Part shown: positions 1-10,799 of the stretch, piece by piece
How the letters are laid out: each line of letters begins with the position of its first letter
Position numbering within the stretch: position 1 is the stretch's first letter
Source of the DNA: Adiantum capillus-veneris
Lineage: Eukaryota > Streptophyta > Polypodiopsida > Polypodiales > Pteridaceae
Reading direction: 5' to 3'
Assembly: GCA_014529385.2 (NCBI GenBank)
Contig: CM043960.1
Coordinates: forward strand, 40,596,781-40,660,780
Length of the DNA stretch: 64,000 nt
The notes under the pieces: model-generated
Told to the model about the DNA's origin: nothing
Database searches by the model: none
What the model saw: only the letters and a program-made list of their open reading frames with translations
Made by a program: the position numbers and the translations under genes

Positions 1-632
1 CACTGGTTTCCGTGTAACTTTTGACCTGTAACTCGGATTGACATGCTTCAAAAGGCAAAATTGGCCTACTAAAAGAGCTTGACTTGGTTTTGGCCTTTTC
101 TCCACACCCTTAGGTTGGGATTTTCAAATTGGGATGGTCCAAGAAGCTTTGGATCTTCCTTTTCATAAAGTCTTCTAGTAGGCCCTTCCCTCTTGTATGT
201 ATCCAAGAAGGTATGCATTATTGAAGGGTTATATTATTAAATAAATGTGAAAAGAAGAAAATAATTTATATATGGTAGGGTATAGCTGAGATATTAGAAG
301 AAATATACAAATGCTTTTCCCCCAGACAAAAAGAGGCACAATCATTGATACTTCTCTTGCAGTACTTTCTAATAGTAATGTACATTTATATTACTTCAAA
401 GGTAATACTAAGGTATGGTAGAAAGATTTTATTTATGCATATGAGTATTATATGAAGTATACTTATGCATCAAAAAGTCACAAGATAAATCGTTTAATGC
501 CCGTTCCCACTATATACGTCCACAACACGACAACGTTTGAACTTTTGTCGTGCCACAGCACGACAACGTTTGAAATTTTGTGGTAGCTGAGATGCTACAC
601 CCCAAAGCATACATAATCCTTTAGGAACAATC
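1..632. other. Non-coding; probable continuation of gypsy relic
   Basis: No open frame of note. It contains a short duplicated motif, CACGACAACGTTTGAA, at 526-541 and 559-574. Between these copies TTGTCGTGC and GCACGACAA (545-566) form a 9-bp hairpin with a CACA loop. Probably decayed gag/pol sequence of the minus-strand relic. Confidence 0.3.
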
Positions 633-1942
633 TTCAAAGACTAGGGTAAATTGTTTTCCACTTATGTAGTTCGTTGTGTTCTCCTAGAGAATCACATACT
701 TGTTCAAATACTTTAATGTGATTTGAAGAATCTTTGTCCCCATTGAATTTTTACGTAAGCTTTGCAATTTGTACCGCTTTACTCTTAGGTTCTCTCTCAG
801 GAACATGACACATATTCTCCATAATAGATTGACCTATCATTTGAGCAAATGCTGCCAAATCACCTATGTGAGGAGGTATGGTCGGTGGAGGAGGCACTCC
901 TGGAATCATATGTGGGACAGGGGTGGTTACTGGCCTTGGCATATATGTAGCCAATGTAGGATATGGAATATGACTTGGCATAGGTCCATTCGAGAATGGC
1001 ACTTGTGGAGCATATTCTATTGGTACAATCGGAGGTGTAGGAGCCATGTGTGCATAAGTGGCTACAACCACATACAATCAAGGCCCAGTGGTAGGTACTA
1101 TGCCCCTAGGTAGTGGTACTGCACTAGCCCTAGAGGTCATGGATGCATTCACCATTAGGCCCATCATTGGAGTAGACGTGAAAGTTTCTCTGAGAGGAAG
1201 TTGAGCCAAACTAGGAAAACTAAAGTTGTTGTTCGTGGGCTTGGACTGCATCGGGACTCTAGGCAAAATGATATATGAGGGGTCCATGGGACTCATCATA
1301 GGAGTCTCCATTTGTGATAGAGTAGGTTGTTTGGCCTTGCTCATATCAAATAATCTCATGGGGACCAATTGAGGGTACGTTTATGCCTCGATTTTGCCTC
1401 TTTGAGTGGATGATGCCATGGAAGACATCACATAATTATTCTTTGTTGCTCCTCAATATTAGTGGCACTAGATGTGGATTGTACAATCTCTATCCAACCT
1501 ACATGGTAGGAGTGGCTAGAGTATAGATCCATCAATATCTTAGTATGGAGGCCATATTTCCAATTTTCATTAAGGAATACCCCTTCTAAACTTGATGTGT
1601 TAGAGGTCCCTTGTGAGGTGGAAGCGATGTTGCTCCTGTGGTTTTGCCTTTTGTGGTTGGTACTTTAGAGGGAACTTCCAAGGGAGGTAGCTCTGTAGGG
1701 CCTGCATTGAAGGAGGTAGGCATACTATCTACATGGACACTCTTAAGGGGTGTGACTTCCCCACCCCCTTCATACGCTTCATTGGTCTCAAGTTTGGAGC
1801 AAGTAGCTCTAGTAAATGTCTCCATAAAATGGCTAAAGATTCTAGCACTAGGTTGTGGAGCCCCAATGGGCACATGTCCTTCTTCCATAGGGTTTTGTAT
1901 ATGATAACCTTTTATCAGTGTCCGAGTCAGAGGAAGAGTCAC
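633..1942 (-). pseudogene. Degenerate Ty3/gypsy gag relic
   Basis: Three proline- and methionine-rich open segments follow one another on the minus strand (1942-1586, 1368-1078, 1077-751). After a frameshift the reading continues to a stop near 633 with the peptide KFNGDKDSSNHIKVFEQ, then HKWKTIYPSL. This resembles the start of the retrotransposon gag core (F.G..D...H...F). A decayed tRNA-Asp primer site and a probable LTR edge lie just upstream at 2515-2540, as expected for the 5' part of a minus-strand gypsy element whose pol would lie left of the window. The P-rich N-terminal part (VPHMIPGVPPPPTIPPH) is typical of plant gag leaders. No zinc knuckle is seen. Family assignment is moderate; the frame breaks are directly visible. 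Confidence 0.55.
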
Positions 1943-2514
1943 TAGATGCTAGGTTGGGGTCTTGAGTAGTACTACCTTGGGTTCCTGCCTGAGGGCCTAG
2001 AGCCTAATGTGGAGGGATAGTGGGTGCCCATGTAAACAAAGGCACTCTCTATATGATCGTGCTCTAGCACACGACCAGAGTGTAGGTGCACATGAAGGCC
2101 CCTCACCTAGTTTATTAGGTGTTTTGTAACCCAATTTTACTATCAAATTTTTGATTTTTTGGTTCTTTTTTTTCTTATCAAGCTATGGAATATAGTGTGT
2201 GATAGCTCAAATCGAGCGTCTCGGTCAAAGGGACATGGCGTGCTTTACAACCCAAGGTTTGGCTGCTTTACGCCCTTGAAATCCTCAAAATAGTCTATTT
2301 CTGACAATTACTGTAGAGTGCAGAACATTGCAAAAAACGCTTGAAATTACTCCAGAAATTCTTTCAAAGAAAATAAAAGAATGCAAAAACACAACATCTG
2401 TCCTAACCCTAAACCTTTTCTCAGTCAAACAACAGATCTGCAGAAAGCAACAAAAATTAGAAAACTATAGGAAAGACAAAAAACAATTGCATCCCAAGCT
2501 AAACGCACATTGCC

Positions 2515-2532
2515 TCCTTGGCAATGGTGCCA
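2515..2532 (-). other. Decayed tRNA-Asp primer binding site
   Basis: The plus strand reads TCCTTGGCAATGGTGCCA, matching 14 of 18 bases of the tRNA-Asp 3' end (TCCCCGGCAACGGCGCCA). All four differences are C to T on this strand, in CG or CCG context, as expected from deamination of methylated cytosine. It is followed by AAAA and a TGTT that would be the inner LTR edge at 2537. This places a minus-strand gypsy element to its left. Confidence 0.6.
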
Positions 2533-2536
2533 AAAA

Positions 2537-2932
2537 TGTTGTATAACAAGGGACTTGCTGTGCACTGTGTGTGAGCCACTAAGGCTGCAAACACACAACC
2601 CGTGTGGTGCAAGGAAGCTCACAAACGCAAACAGTGTGTCACTCACCTTTGTCTTTCTATCGTTGCAAGAATTTTGCACTGTTGTGAAGAGGGAGCCCGC
2701 CTTTGTCGTTGCTCAACCGCCTCGCCGCTATTGTAAAGTCGTTCGTTCACCCTCTCTTGCACACACACACACACACACACTTTCAAACACTCACACACAA
2801 GAAGAGTCTACACTATAGAGAGGAGAAAGCAAACCATACATTCAAGAATAAGAGAAAAGTTAGGGTTACAAGCCCTTATGTGAGTTGTCCCAACCACACT
2901 TGGGCGTCCCACACTTGGCCAACATTTAATAT

Positions 2933-2936
<4 letters not shown>
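2537..2936 (-). repeat. Probable 5' LTR relic (outer edge not found)
   Basis: Begins with TGTTGTATAACA immediately outside the decayed primer site. The second LTR is outside the window and the outer edge cannot be fixed, so the end given is nominal. An (AC)n tract lies at 2760-2780. Confidence 0.35.

Positions 2937-2977
<41 letters not shown>
2937..2977. repeat. (TC)n microsatellite
   Basis: About 41 bases of uninterrupted TC dinucleotides. Confidence 0.97.
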
Positions 2978-2981
<4 letters not shown>

Positions 2982-3139
2982 AATGTGGCATGCACCTATC
3001 ATCAACGATCACCCATGAATACATGTGTGGAGCCAACAAGACCGACCCATAGCTCAATAATAATAACGAGGATGACCAAAGTTAACACCCAATGTCCAGA
3101 TAGTGTGAATCCAGAAGGATCTAAAGCAAATCCAGTTGA

Positions 3140-4600
3140 ATGAGTTTTAGTGAGAGTCATTACTAGAAGCATTGGAGTGGTGATCAAGGATCTACCAGAT
3201 GAAGAGGCTTGAAGATGGGAGAAGCTGCGGGCTACATGGAAAGCTAAGATCAAGGCTAAGATGGTTGATGAGTGGCAAGAGCAGAGAACTTTGGCAACCA
3301 AGATCACTGAGGATTCTAGAGCAACCAAAGTGCTATGAGGCCAAAACCATCTAGAAGCTGGCACCATAACTTTTAGTAGCTCAAGAGAGCAGACCCATAG
3401 GTGTATTTGGTGAGAAAACAACTGGTAAGGAAGATGATCAGTAAGTGAAGGCCTCAATGGAGTGCTTAGAGGAGGAAGTATGACAATTCAAATCAAACTT
3501 GGTTGGGGCTAAGAACACAGACTTGATGACGAAAAATGCTCGACGGCAATTTGAAGCCTTACCCAAGGGTCAATCAACCACTAGACGCAAGAGGCCAGCT
3601 GAGTGGCATTGTGAAGACAATCAATTGGAAGAAAGATCTTTTAGTTCAGACAATAGCTTTGGCAATGAGCAAGATGAGATGGTCTATGAGTGCATTCATA
3701 AGCTAGTTGTTGAGTTAGAGAATATCACACAAATCCTATGAGAGGTTGTGAAATTTATCAGAAGGAAGAGGAAGCAAGCAGCTGAAGCTATGGCTATGAA
3801 CCAGTTTGCCATCAAAGATGACGAAGTGCTAGTCATCTAGGTAATTTGAAAGATCAAGAAGCAATGTGAGCCTTTATCATGTGTAATACTAGATGGCAGG
3901 GCTGGGTGAATATATTAGGAGAACATGTCAGGCAGATACTCAGCATTCAAGAAATAAAATGAGCACCATTCATGATAAGAATGGATGATCAATGAGTTGT
4001 CCACGCCACTAGGTTGGTGGAGAGTCTGTAAATTGAGAGGGGAATAAAAAGTTTAAAACAAATTTTCTAATGCTAGATGTGCAAGGAGCATATAATATGC
4101 TATTGGGTAGAGCGTGGCTCATAAGTGGAGGACTCTGGGGTCAAATGTTGACCATTCAAGGGCCCAATCGGCATATCTAGGTAAAGACCAACGACACTAG
4201 GAGCTGGAAGAAATCTATAAGACCAAAAGAGATCTGCAAGAAGCATGGGACAGAAGATCCAGCGAATTCTTGTATCTATGAAAATATTTTCCATAGCAGA
4301 GATTGATTTGATGCAACATTTAATGGATAGGGATCAAGCCCAACGCAGGCGAGAGGCCAATAACTCTGGATGGTAGAACACGAGCTCAATTGACATAGGA
4401 CATGGAGGATTCTAGATCAGAAGTAGGTCAAGGACAAACCAATGCAGCAAATGTGATCAAAGCACTGAAGGGACGGACATGGAAGAACCTCAAGAAGTGA
4501 ACCTAACAAGCAAGGATGTCATTCTCTATAAGCAAATTAACAACTCAAGGATTGGAAATTTTTTTGTATGTCCTATCTCAACTCTCTTGGTTATCACGCT
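3140..4600 (+). pseudogene. Plus-strand Ty3/gypsy gag-pol relic
   Basis: Shattered coding sequence opposite in orientation to the neighbouring elements. Near 3140-3210 the plus strand reads VRVITRSIGVVIKDLPDEEA. An open piece at 3499-3741 (80 aa, acidic) follows. At 4064-4135 the frame LDVQGAYNMLLGRAWL matches the C-terminal hallmark of gypsy aspartic proteases (D...YN.LLGR.WL). Near 4370-4400 DGRTRAQL follows. Stops and frameshifts are frequent and there is no RT, RNase H or integrase. The protease motif is the firm part; the limits are approximate. Confidence 0.5.
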
Positions 4601-5048
4601 ATTTCAATGACTAAAAGGATTTGGATCCCACAAAAATCTAAGGGAAGCTATACTAGGTATAATGAGACAAGTCTACAAAAATTGACAACATTTTAACAAG
4701 GTACCATGTCATAAAATCTAATATCTAACCAACCAAAATTATTTTCTCATATTAAACTGATTATTTAATGTGGGAGAATAAACGGGAACAAGGGTTAGAA
4801 TATAGACGTGTGCTTATGGATCTGTCTCAACACGGGGCCAAGGTTAAAGGGGTCCAAATGAGAGATGGTCTATCAAAGAGCAAGTCTACCTAAAAGAGCT
4901 TAGAGACCTTAGGTTTAGCTTCATTAAAGAGCTCCAAAGGTTAGTGTTAAAAGGTCCTTTGACCTTAAGAAATCTAGGGCTGTGATTGAGGTGGGAACCC
5001 GACCCAAGATTGAGGTGCTTGTCATGCTTGCTGACTAAGGTGCTTGAG
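4601..5048. other. Non-coding flank of the large gypsy element
   Basis: No supported gene. From about 5000 it carries copies of an AAGGTGCTTGAGGTGCTTG-like short repeat, which also occurs at 28,116-28,200 on the other side of the large element. This confirms that the element split a pre-existing repeat. Confidence 0.5.
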
Positions 5049-5053
5049 GTGCT
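5049..5053. other. Target site duplication (left), GTGCT
   Basis: Identical to 28116-28120 immediately outside the other LTR; the 5-bp length is typical of LTR retrotransposon integration. Confidence 0.9.
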
Positions 5054-5963
5054 TGTTTGCGGGTCGCCACGACGGACGTCCATAGCATAGCTCTCACGCA
5101 TCAACATAAAATATCAATACAAGGGAAGCGACCAGGATGACGCATGGAAACTCACTAGGGTGTCATTCCTAATGAAGTGAACTCGATCAGATGCAACTAC
5201 TAACTCTGCAAGCAAATCATACGCACTAAAGCCCAAGTAATCTACCTATGTCCTTCTACATAGCTCTACAGTCATCATGCCTGTTTACCATGCAAATCAT
5301 GTCAGAATCGCACGAAACTTGAAGGGAAGCTACAGGGGACTATCAGGAGCATATCCTATCACTGTCACAGCATTCTGGAGAGGTACAAAGATCGCGATCG
5401 TTCATCCCAAAGTCAGCAAAAATAGTGAACAGGTGATCCTAAAGGGTCATTTTAGGGTCCCTAAAGCCTCTCTTAGGGTCAAAATAACATAAAATACGCA
5501 TATAAGCACTCTAACCAGCGATTTAAAGCTCCAAACACGTAGTTGAAAACCTACGTCGAGTCTTAAATGATTACACTTGAATGGAAGAGCAAAGCAAGAG
5601 GAACACAATGCAATAAACGAACTTGAATTCGGATTACCGTAGCCACAGTAGCAAAGATTACAAATTGGAGCAAGATAGAGCTCTCAGTACGTACACCGTT
5701 TCTTCAAACTCGTGATAAAGAAGATAATGTTCAAACTTACAAAACTTGACCTTTATAGTTTAGGTCTATACAAATGGCTTGTCCCGCCAAAAGCTCCTAA
5801 ACTTCTAACTGGCTCTCTAATATATAATTGCTCCCAGAAAAATAATAATAAATTCTTTTACAAGTTCTTGGCTTAGAGATGCTCTCTTACAAAAGAATTT
5901 TACAAGGGTTTCCCACTAAAATGTGACTCCTTCTCTGGAAACCGCAGCTTCGTCCGCCAAACA
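5054..5963 (-). repeat. 3' LTR of the large gypsy element
   Basis: 910 bp, nearly identical along its length to 27208-28115, beginning TGTTTG and ending ...AACA on the plus strand. It carries one copy of the GATCGCGATCG core (5390-5400) that recurs in the element's leader. The last 64 bp (5900-5963) encode the C-terminus of ORF2. Confidence 0.95.
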
Positions 5964-8900
5964 CTCCCCCCTAGCTTTGGTCGTTGATGGGGCTCCAAGG
6001 AGGCAAGACTTGCTGAAAAGCTTCGTGTGCGGAGTACAGCCTCCAGGGCTTCTTGATGCTGTCTGAAAGGGTTTTCACTTACTGTGCGCTGGTATGCCAT
6101 GTACCGTGCCTTGAGGTCCTTCGCCATAGGATGAAAGATTCTTGAGTTGATTTTGAAGAAACCCATGACGAAGGCCTCTTCAAACGTCTGCAAGTAATGT
6201 GAAGGCAGGTACATTAGTCTTGAGTACATTGCCATCAGAATATGTCGTGGCGAAGAATCTTGGAGATTCCAACAGATCCCTCTATGCCCTTCCAGGAACA
6301 GGTTCCACGGATGATCGTCGCCTTCAGTGTCTTTGAACACTTGGATGTAGGTAACGATCATCCGGGCTATCTTTACCAGCATTTGACAGGCTACGTCGGG
6401 GATATCCCGTAGCAAGGTGATTGTTGAATTGAGAGTGTTGACTACATAGGCTACTGTAGGAGGATTTTGCGCTGTCAGGACTGGGTAGTTCAACTTTTGC
6501 TGCCTTGAGCTTTTCCATGTGGCAAACTTCTTCCATGTGCGTCTTCTATGGACTGGGTAGAAAGTAGGATCTATTTGAATGTGTTGAGGAGCATTGTGGT
6601 AGTTGGTTAGATCCTGTGGAGTGGATGCCAGCCACTTCTGCCTCCACTTTGGGTGGTCGTCTATGAGTACCTGTGCTTCTTCAGCTATCAATGCTACACC
6701 TTTGTAATCCCCGTCTTTGTTTCGTGGCAGGGTCGGTCGCATCTTCTCCTTCCATAGGATTGCTTCGTGGCATATCAAGGGAAAAGGTAGGTACTCATGG
6801 CCAAACCCCTCCACCTTCTCTTCTGGATGTAATAACGCCAGGGCCACTGACTCCATTATCTTATTTTTGTATACCATGTAATCTTTTGTGGGTCCCTCTG
6901 GCATGTCCTTGATGGTCTGAGTTGGCTCATCTCTTATCCCCAGATTTTCCTCTGTTGATCCTTGCTCTTGTTCTCCTTGGTGTGATGTTTTAGGCAAGTC
7001 GTGCATTTCTTGTCCTGGCAGCAGTTGCGGTTGCACTTGGGCTTCGTCTGTTTTGATTTGTTGTTGAGGAATCAGGTCTTCTTTTTCTTTCAGCAGTGTC
7101 TCGCTGATTTGATTCTGCGTCTCTATTTTTGCTCTCGCCGCTGCCAATTGTTTCTCCAGCTCTTTTACCTTTTTCTCCTTGGCCGCCGTCTCTGCCATCA
7201 TTCCCGATAAGAGCAGCTGTCTTTGAAGTTTTTCTTGCTCTAGCTCCCCTTTCAACACCGCTAGGGTGTTCACTGCTGCAGCATTGTCTTATGTGGAGAC
7301 CAATGCTCCAACAGGTTCTTGGTTCGCCATTAAGGTTGTTAAAGTACTTTTGACTGTGAGGTATGAGCTGTTAACCCTCTGGAACCTTGCACCTACGTAC
7401 TCAAGCTGCTCCGTTGCTTTCTTTACCCTTGCTGTCAAATCCTGGCATTCCTTTTCCTTGAATGTCAACTCCCTCTTGACATCCACCAGATCTCTGATCA
7501 GAGACTGAGCTTGCTGTCATTCAGTGTCTCTTTCATGTGTTGTGAGCTCTAGTTGTGCTCGCAGGCTCTCTAGCTCCTCTTGCCCATATTTTTGCATGTG
7601 TTGAGCCTCCTGTACCAGCCTTTCCTTTTCTTCTAGCACCACGTGCTGGCATCGAAATTGTTTTTCCAGATCTTGCAAGGTTTTTCTGTAGTCAAAATCA
7701 GCCATAGCCTGACAGGCTTCTTGGTACCCTATTGCTTCAGGAGGGGGCACAGACTCTTTGTGTGCTGATGATGGAGGAGGAGGTGGTGGTTTTTGGGTTG
7801 ATGGAGAAGGAGGAGGAGGAGGAGATTTCGGCGAGGGGGGAGGTGGTGATTTCTGCACTTCTGGTACATGCCTCTTTTTTGAGGCATCTTCCCTTGGCTG
7901 TGAAGCAGACGTGTCCGCTTTTCTTTTCTCTAAAATCTTTATTATTCTTTGGCGAGTCAAATTCGTCGCCTGTCGTGCTTCCACGTTCTTCTCTCTTTCA
8001 GCTTTCTTCAGTTGCTCTGCTTGGTTTGTGTCTTCAGCCACTTCTTTCTCCTTTGTTCCTTCAGTGGACTGAGAAGAAACGTACACTTCTGCAGCCTTTT
8101 GTTCCGCTTCTAACCTTTGTTTTTCAGCTCGTATGCGACCTGCATTTTCTATTCTTGCTTGTCTTTCCTTCTCGAACCTTAGTTTTTCTGATTGTTGTGT
8201 TGCAGCAGCTCTTGCTTTTCTGTCAGCCCGCAACTTGGTCCTTCTTTCCTCAATTCTTTGTTGGGCCTCTACATATGATTTTTGAAGGTCGGATTGCGGC
8301 ACTGTACTTCTTTCCCTTTTTCTTTTCTCAAGCGGTGTGGTGGTGTCTTCCTCCTCGCTTTCTTCAAATTCCGAGGGTCCTTTGTCTTTTGATCCTTGAG
8401 AGTTTCCCTCGTCTTCAGTCTCCGTCTTTTCTTCATCACTTGAGCTTTTGTTGGATGCCTTGGCCGAGCGCGATGATGTTGTGCTAGTGGTCGTCCTTAC
8501 TGAGTGAGCAACCAGCTTTGCTTTCTGAATCAAGTCTGTTTGAGAACTGGCCCGCCAGTAGGTCTTCAATCATTCCCAAAGCTTGGTATGCTATTCTTGT
8601 CAGCATTGGCCCTGCACTCATGTAGCTTTTGTTCTTTGCCGAGCCTTTCAAATTTGCTTCGATCAAGTTCTCCAGGATGTAAGAACCATAATCGCATTGG
8701 ATGGTTCTGTTTTCAGCTGTTGCTAGAGCCATGACCACTGCAATGCGCAGGATTGGCTCGGTGTAGCGAGGAGGCTTTTGTACCCTGAAATGTTGAGAGA
8801 TCAATCTCATTGGTAACTCCAACTCACCGTATATCATGTCACTGTACTTGTGCTTGTTTCCTTTTGCTTTGATAAATGCCTTCTCATTATCCAGTGACTT

Positions 8901-9334
8901 GGTCTTTGCCAGCAAGTCGTGTTCCCTGGAAGGAAGTGCAAAGCTATCTTGATGATGTCTTTTGTGATCTTTCCTTTTACCCTTGAACCATCCTTGTCGG
9001 TGAGCATTGCTTGCCCATCATACTGTATCGAGCTCATGAGCTCGTGGGCCCTCATGTAGTCTGTTCCCCATGGCTGCAATCTAAAAAATTGCTCCAAATG
9101 AACAGCCCGCACGGCTTAAGTGACCTTTGGCCTTTGGTGGAGATTCCATATTTCCCGTGGCATGATAGTCGTCTTTACCATGTCACCATCAGCATCCCTA
9201 AACTTTGCGATGAAAATGTGAGCAGGGGTCTGAGCTAGTGTTTCATCCGAGATGTGAGATTTTTCATTCGTAGAGAGCTCATCCACTTCATATGGTGCTG
9301 CTGTCCACTTCCTTGCTTGCTTTTGACGAGGCAT
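5900..9334 (-). pseudogene. ORF2: long charged coiled-coil protein at the 3' end of the gypsy element
   Basis: Roughly 1,145 codons broken by in-frame stops at 9116, 7517 and 7289 and by frameshifts near 8900 and 8550. The start is chosen at MPRQKQARKW (9334). An N-terminal globular part (about 9334-8490) contains SNEK/STNEK, HIFIAKF, MRAHELMS, KITKDIIKIALHFLPG and LPMRLISQHF. A low-complexity middle follows: acidic (EESEEEDTTTP), KR-rich helical, then proline clusters (PPPPSP) near 7750-7880. The C-terminal half is heptad-like coiled coil (7690-7000) leading into a second globular part (6900-5900). No signal peptide or convincing membrane segment is seen, so an env role is not supported. The N-terminal part loosely resembles the plant 'putative transposon protein' domain found in some gypsy extra ORFs; this is tentative. 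The decayed copy at 33.4-40.3 kb keeps the same N-terminal motifs, so the ORF belongs to the family. Function unknown. Confidence 0.8.
5964..5976 (-). other. Polypurine tract
   Basis: Minus strand AGCTAGGGGGGAG directly abuts the 3' LTR start (TGTTTGG). It is the expected primer site for plus-strand DNA synthesis. It lies inside ORF2, in the codons for Lys-Leu-Gly-Gly-Ser. Confidence 0.9.
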
Positions 9335-9339
9335 TCTGT

Positions 9340-10253
9340 GTCATTAGAATCACAAGCTGTCAGGATTTCCCTTTCGCAACCAGTAGCATTTAGAATTTTA
9401 GTAAAAAGTAGTTCAAAAGTTAAAACTGATCATAACTTGAACAAATCTCATCCATTCTTGTCCATATTTCACAAGTGGGACTAGGAAGACTAGAGCTATG
9501 ACTGACTGAAATCTGAGCCAAATCTGGGCCTGAGGTACACCGATCGCGATCGTAGTACAGGGGCCAAAATGAGATTTGATCACATGAGTGGTTTGCTGAT
9601 AGCTAGAGGGTCATTTTGGTCCACTCTGTCTTTTATTTGAACCACTTTTGAATTTATAAGTCCCAATTTTGGGTTACAAGGGAGTTTTGGACTAGACTTT
9701 GATTTTTCATGGGTTTTTGATGTCCAATTGGCTTGAAACTTGATGTGTGACTTGAACAATGAACAAGATGTGTACAGGGGATTTTTTATATTTTTATATC
9801 TTCCATGCTTGATAACCCTATCATGATACTTCAGTGTTTGCTTCCAGAACTTGATTCCGACACTATGGGTGATATTTTTTAATTTTTGGAAGATTATTAA
9901 CAAAAATCAAACAAAATAAATTGAAATTACTTATTAACTGGCGAAAATTAGCCAAAAATTATTATACTCACCCCTAAGCATATATTTTCACTAGAAGCAT
10001 CCCAATGCTCCAGATTTTGTCATTACAGCTCATTATTATGCTGGTTGGATGATAAAAACGCTAAAAATGCCAGATTTTGATCAAATTTGTTCAAAATTGA
10101 ACTCTAAAAATTGAAAAAAAACAACACACGCATTATGTACATATATACATGTTGGACCCCTAATTGGTCTTGACTGCTACTAGATTCAACAGTTACTCCC
10201 CCCTTCCTAAACTGAGTCGTCCCGGATGAAGGTTGTGTGCATGTGCATGGGTT
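9340..10253 (-). other. Non-coding spacer upstream of ORF2
   Basis: About 0.9 kb, AT-rich, without a good frame, between the basic tail of pol and ORF2. It holds one copy of a near-palindrome with core CCGATCGCGATCGTAG at 9534-9558, in the same orientation as three copies in the gag leader. It may therefore be a leader-derived promoter, splice or packaging region for ORF2; that role is inferred. Confidence 0.5.
9534..9558 (-). promoter_or_regulatory. Iterated near-palindrome, copy before ORF2
   Basis: 25-bp near-palindrome (outer GTAC ends, core CGATCGCGATCG) identical in its first 23 bases to 26643-26665 and close to 26370-26394 and 25930-25954. A role in regulation is inference from its repeated placement ahead of gag and ORF2. 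Confidence 0.45.
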
Positions 10254-10799
10254 TTATAACCTATGTCTATGCACGGCCGTGTAATGTGGCCCTATCCTCA
10301 TGTTTGAGACAATGCATTGAGAAACAAAGTGCTGTGCAAGATGCGGGGACTGGATGTAATTTTCAGTGGATTTGGATGGCGAGGCTAGCTGTTTATGGAA
10401 CAGAAGAGCTTGCAGTTTGATTGCTCTCTCCTGGATTGTTGGTTTTTTGATGGCAACTAGCTTTGGAATCCATTTGTATTCAATTTTCTTTATATTTGCC
10501 GATTTTAACGTAGGTTCCTGAATTTTCTTAGTTTTCCATTGCCATTTTGTTAGTTTAGGCTTCCTGTGTTGACTGTTTGGTCTCCCTTCGATCTTTGTCG
10601 CCGAATTGTTGGTTGTCTCCAGCTTTGGTTTCCATTTCCCCTCTGGATTAGCTCTTGAAGGTATTTGATATGGTGTTGCTGTCATCGGGAGTTGTGACTT
10701 GGGCAGCCATATCTGTCTTTGTTTTTTCTGCACGACGGCTTTCTTTATCCATACTTTCCGAACAGCCGTTTTCGGTGTTTCTGGCTGATGAGTTGATTG
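10254..10799 (-). pseudogene. Basic W-x-P-K repeat tail of pol
   Basis: This frame is the direct continuation of the protease 2 frame after one stop codon at 10800-10802. It is strongly basic, with spaced tryptophan units (IWLPKSQ, KWKPKLE, KWQWKTK, KWIPKLV), suggesting nucleic-acid binding. The tail ends near 10254. Whether the stop is a mutation or a natural end with readthrough cannot be told from one copy. No family recognised. Confidence 0.5.

Noticed and set aside
7732-8487. 251-codon plus-strand frame opposite ORF2
   Set aside because: Shadow of the minus-strand ORF2; leucine/phenylalanine-rich because it is antisense to Lys/Glu codons.
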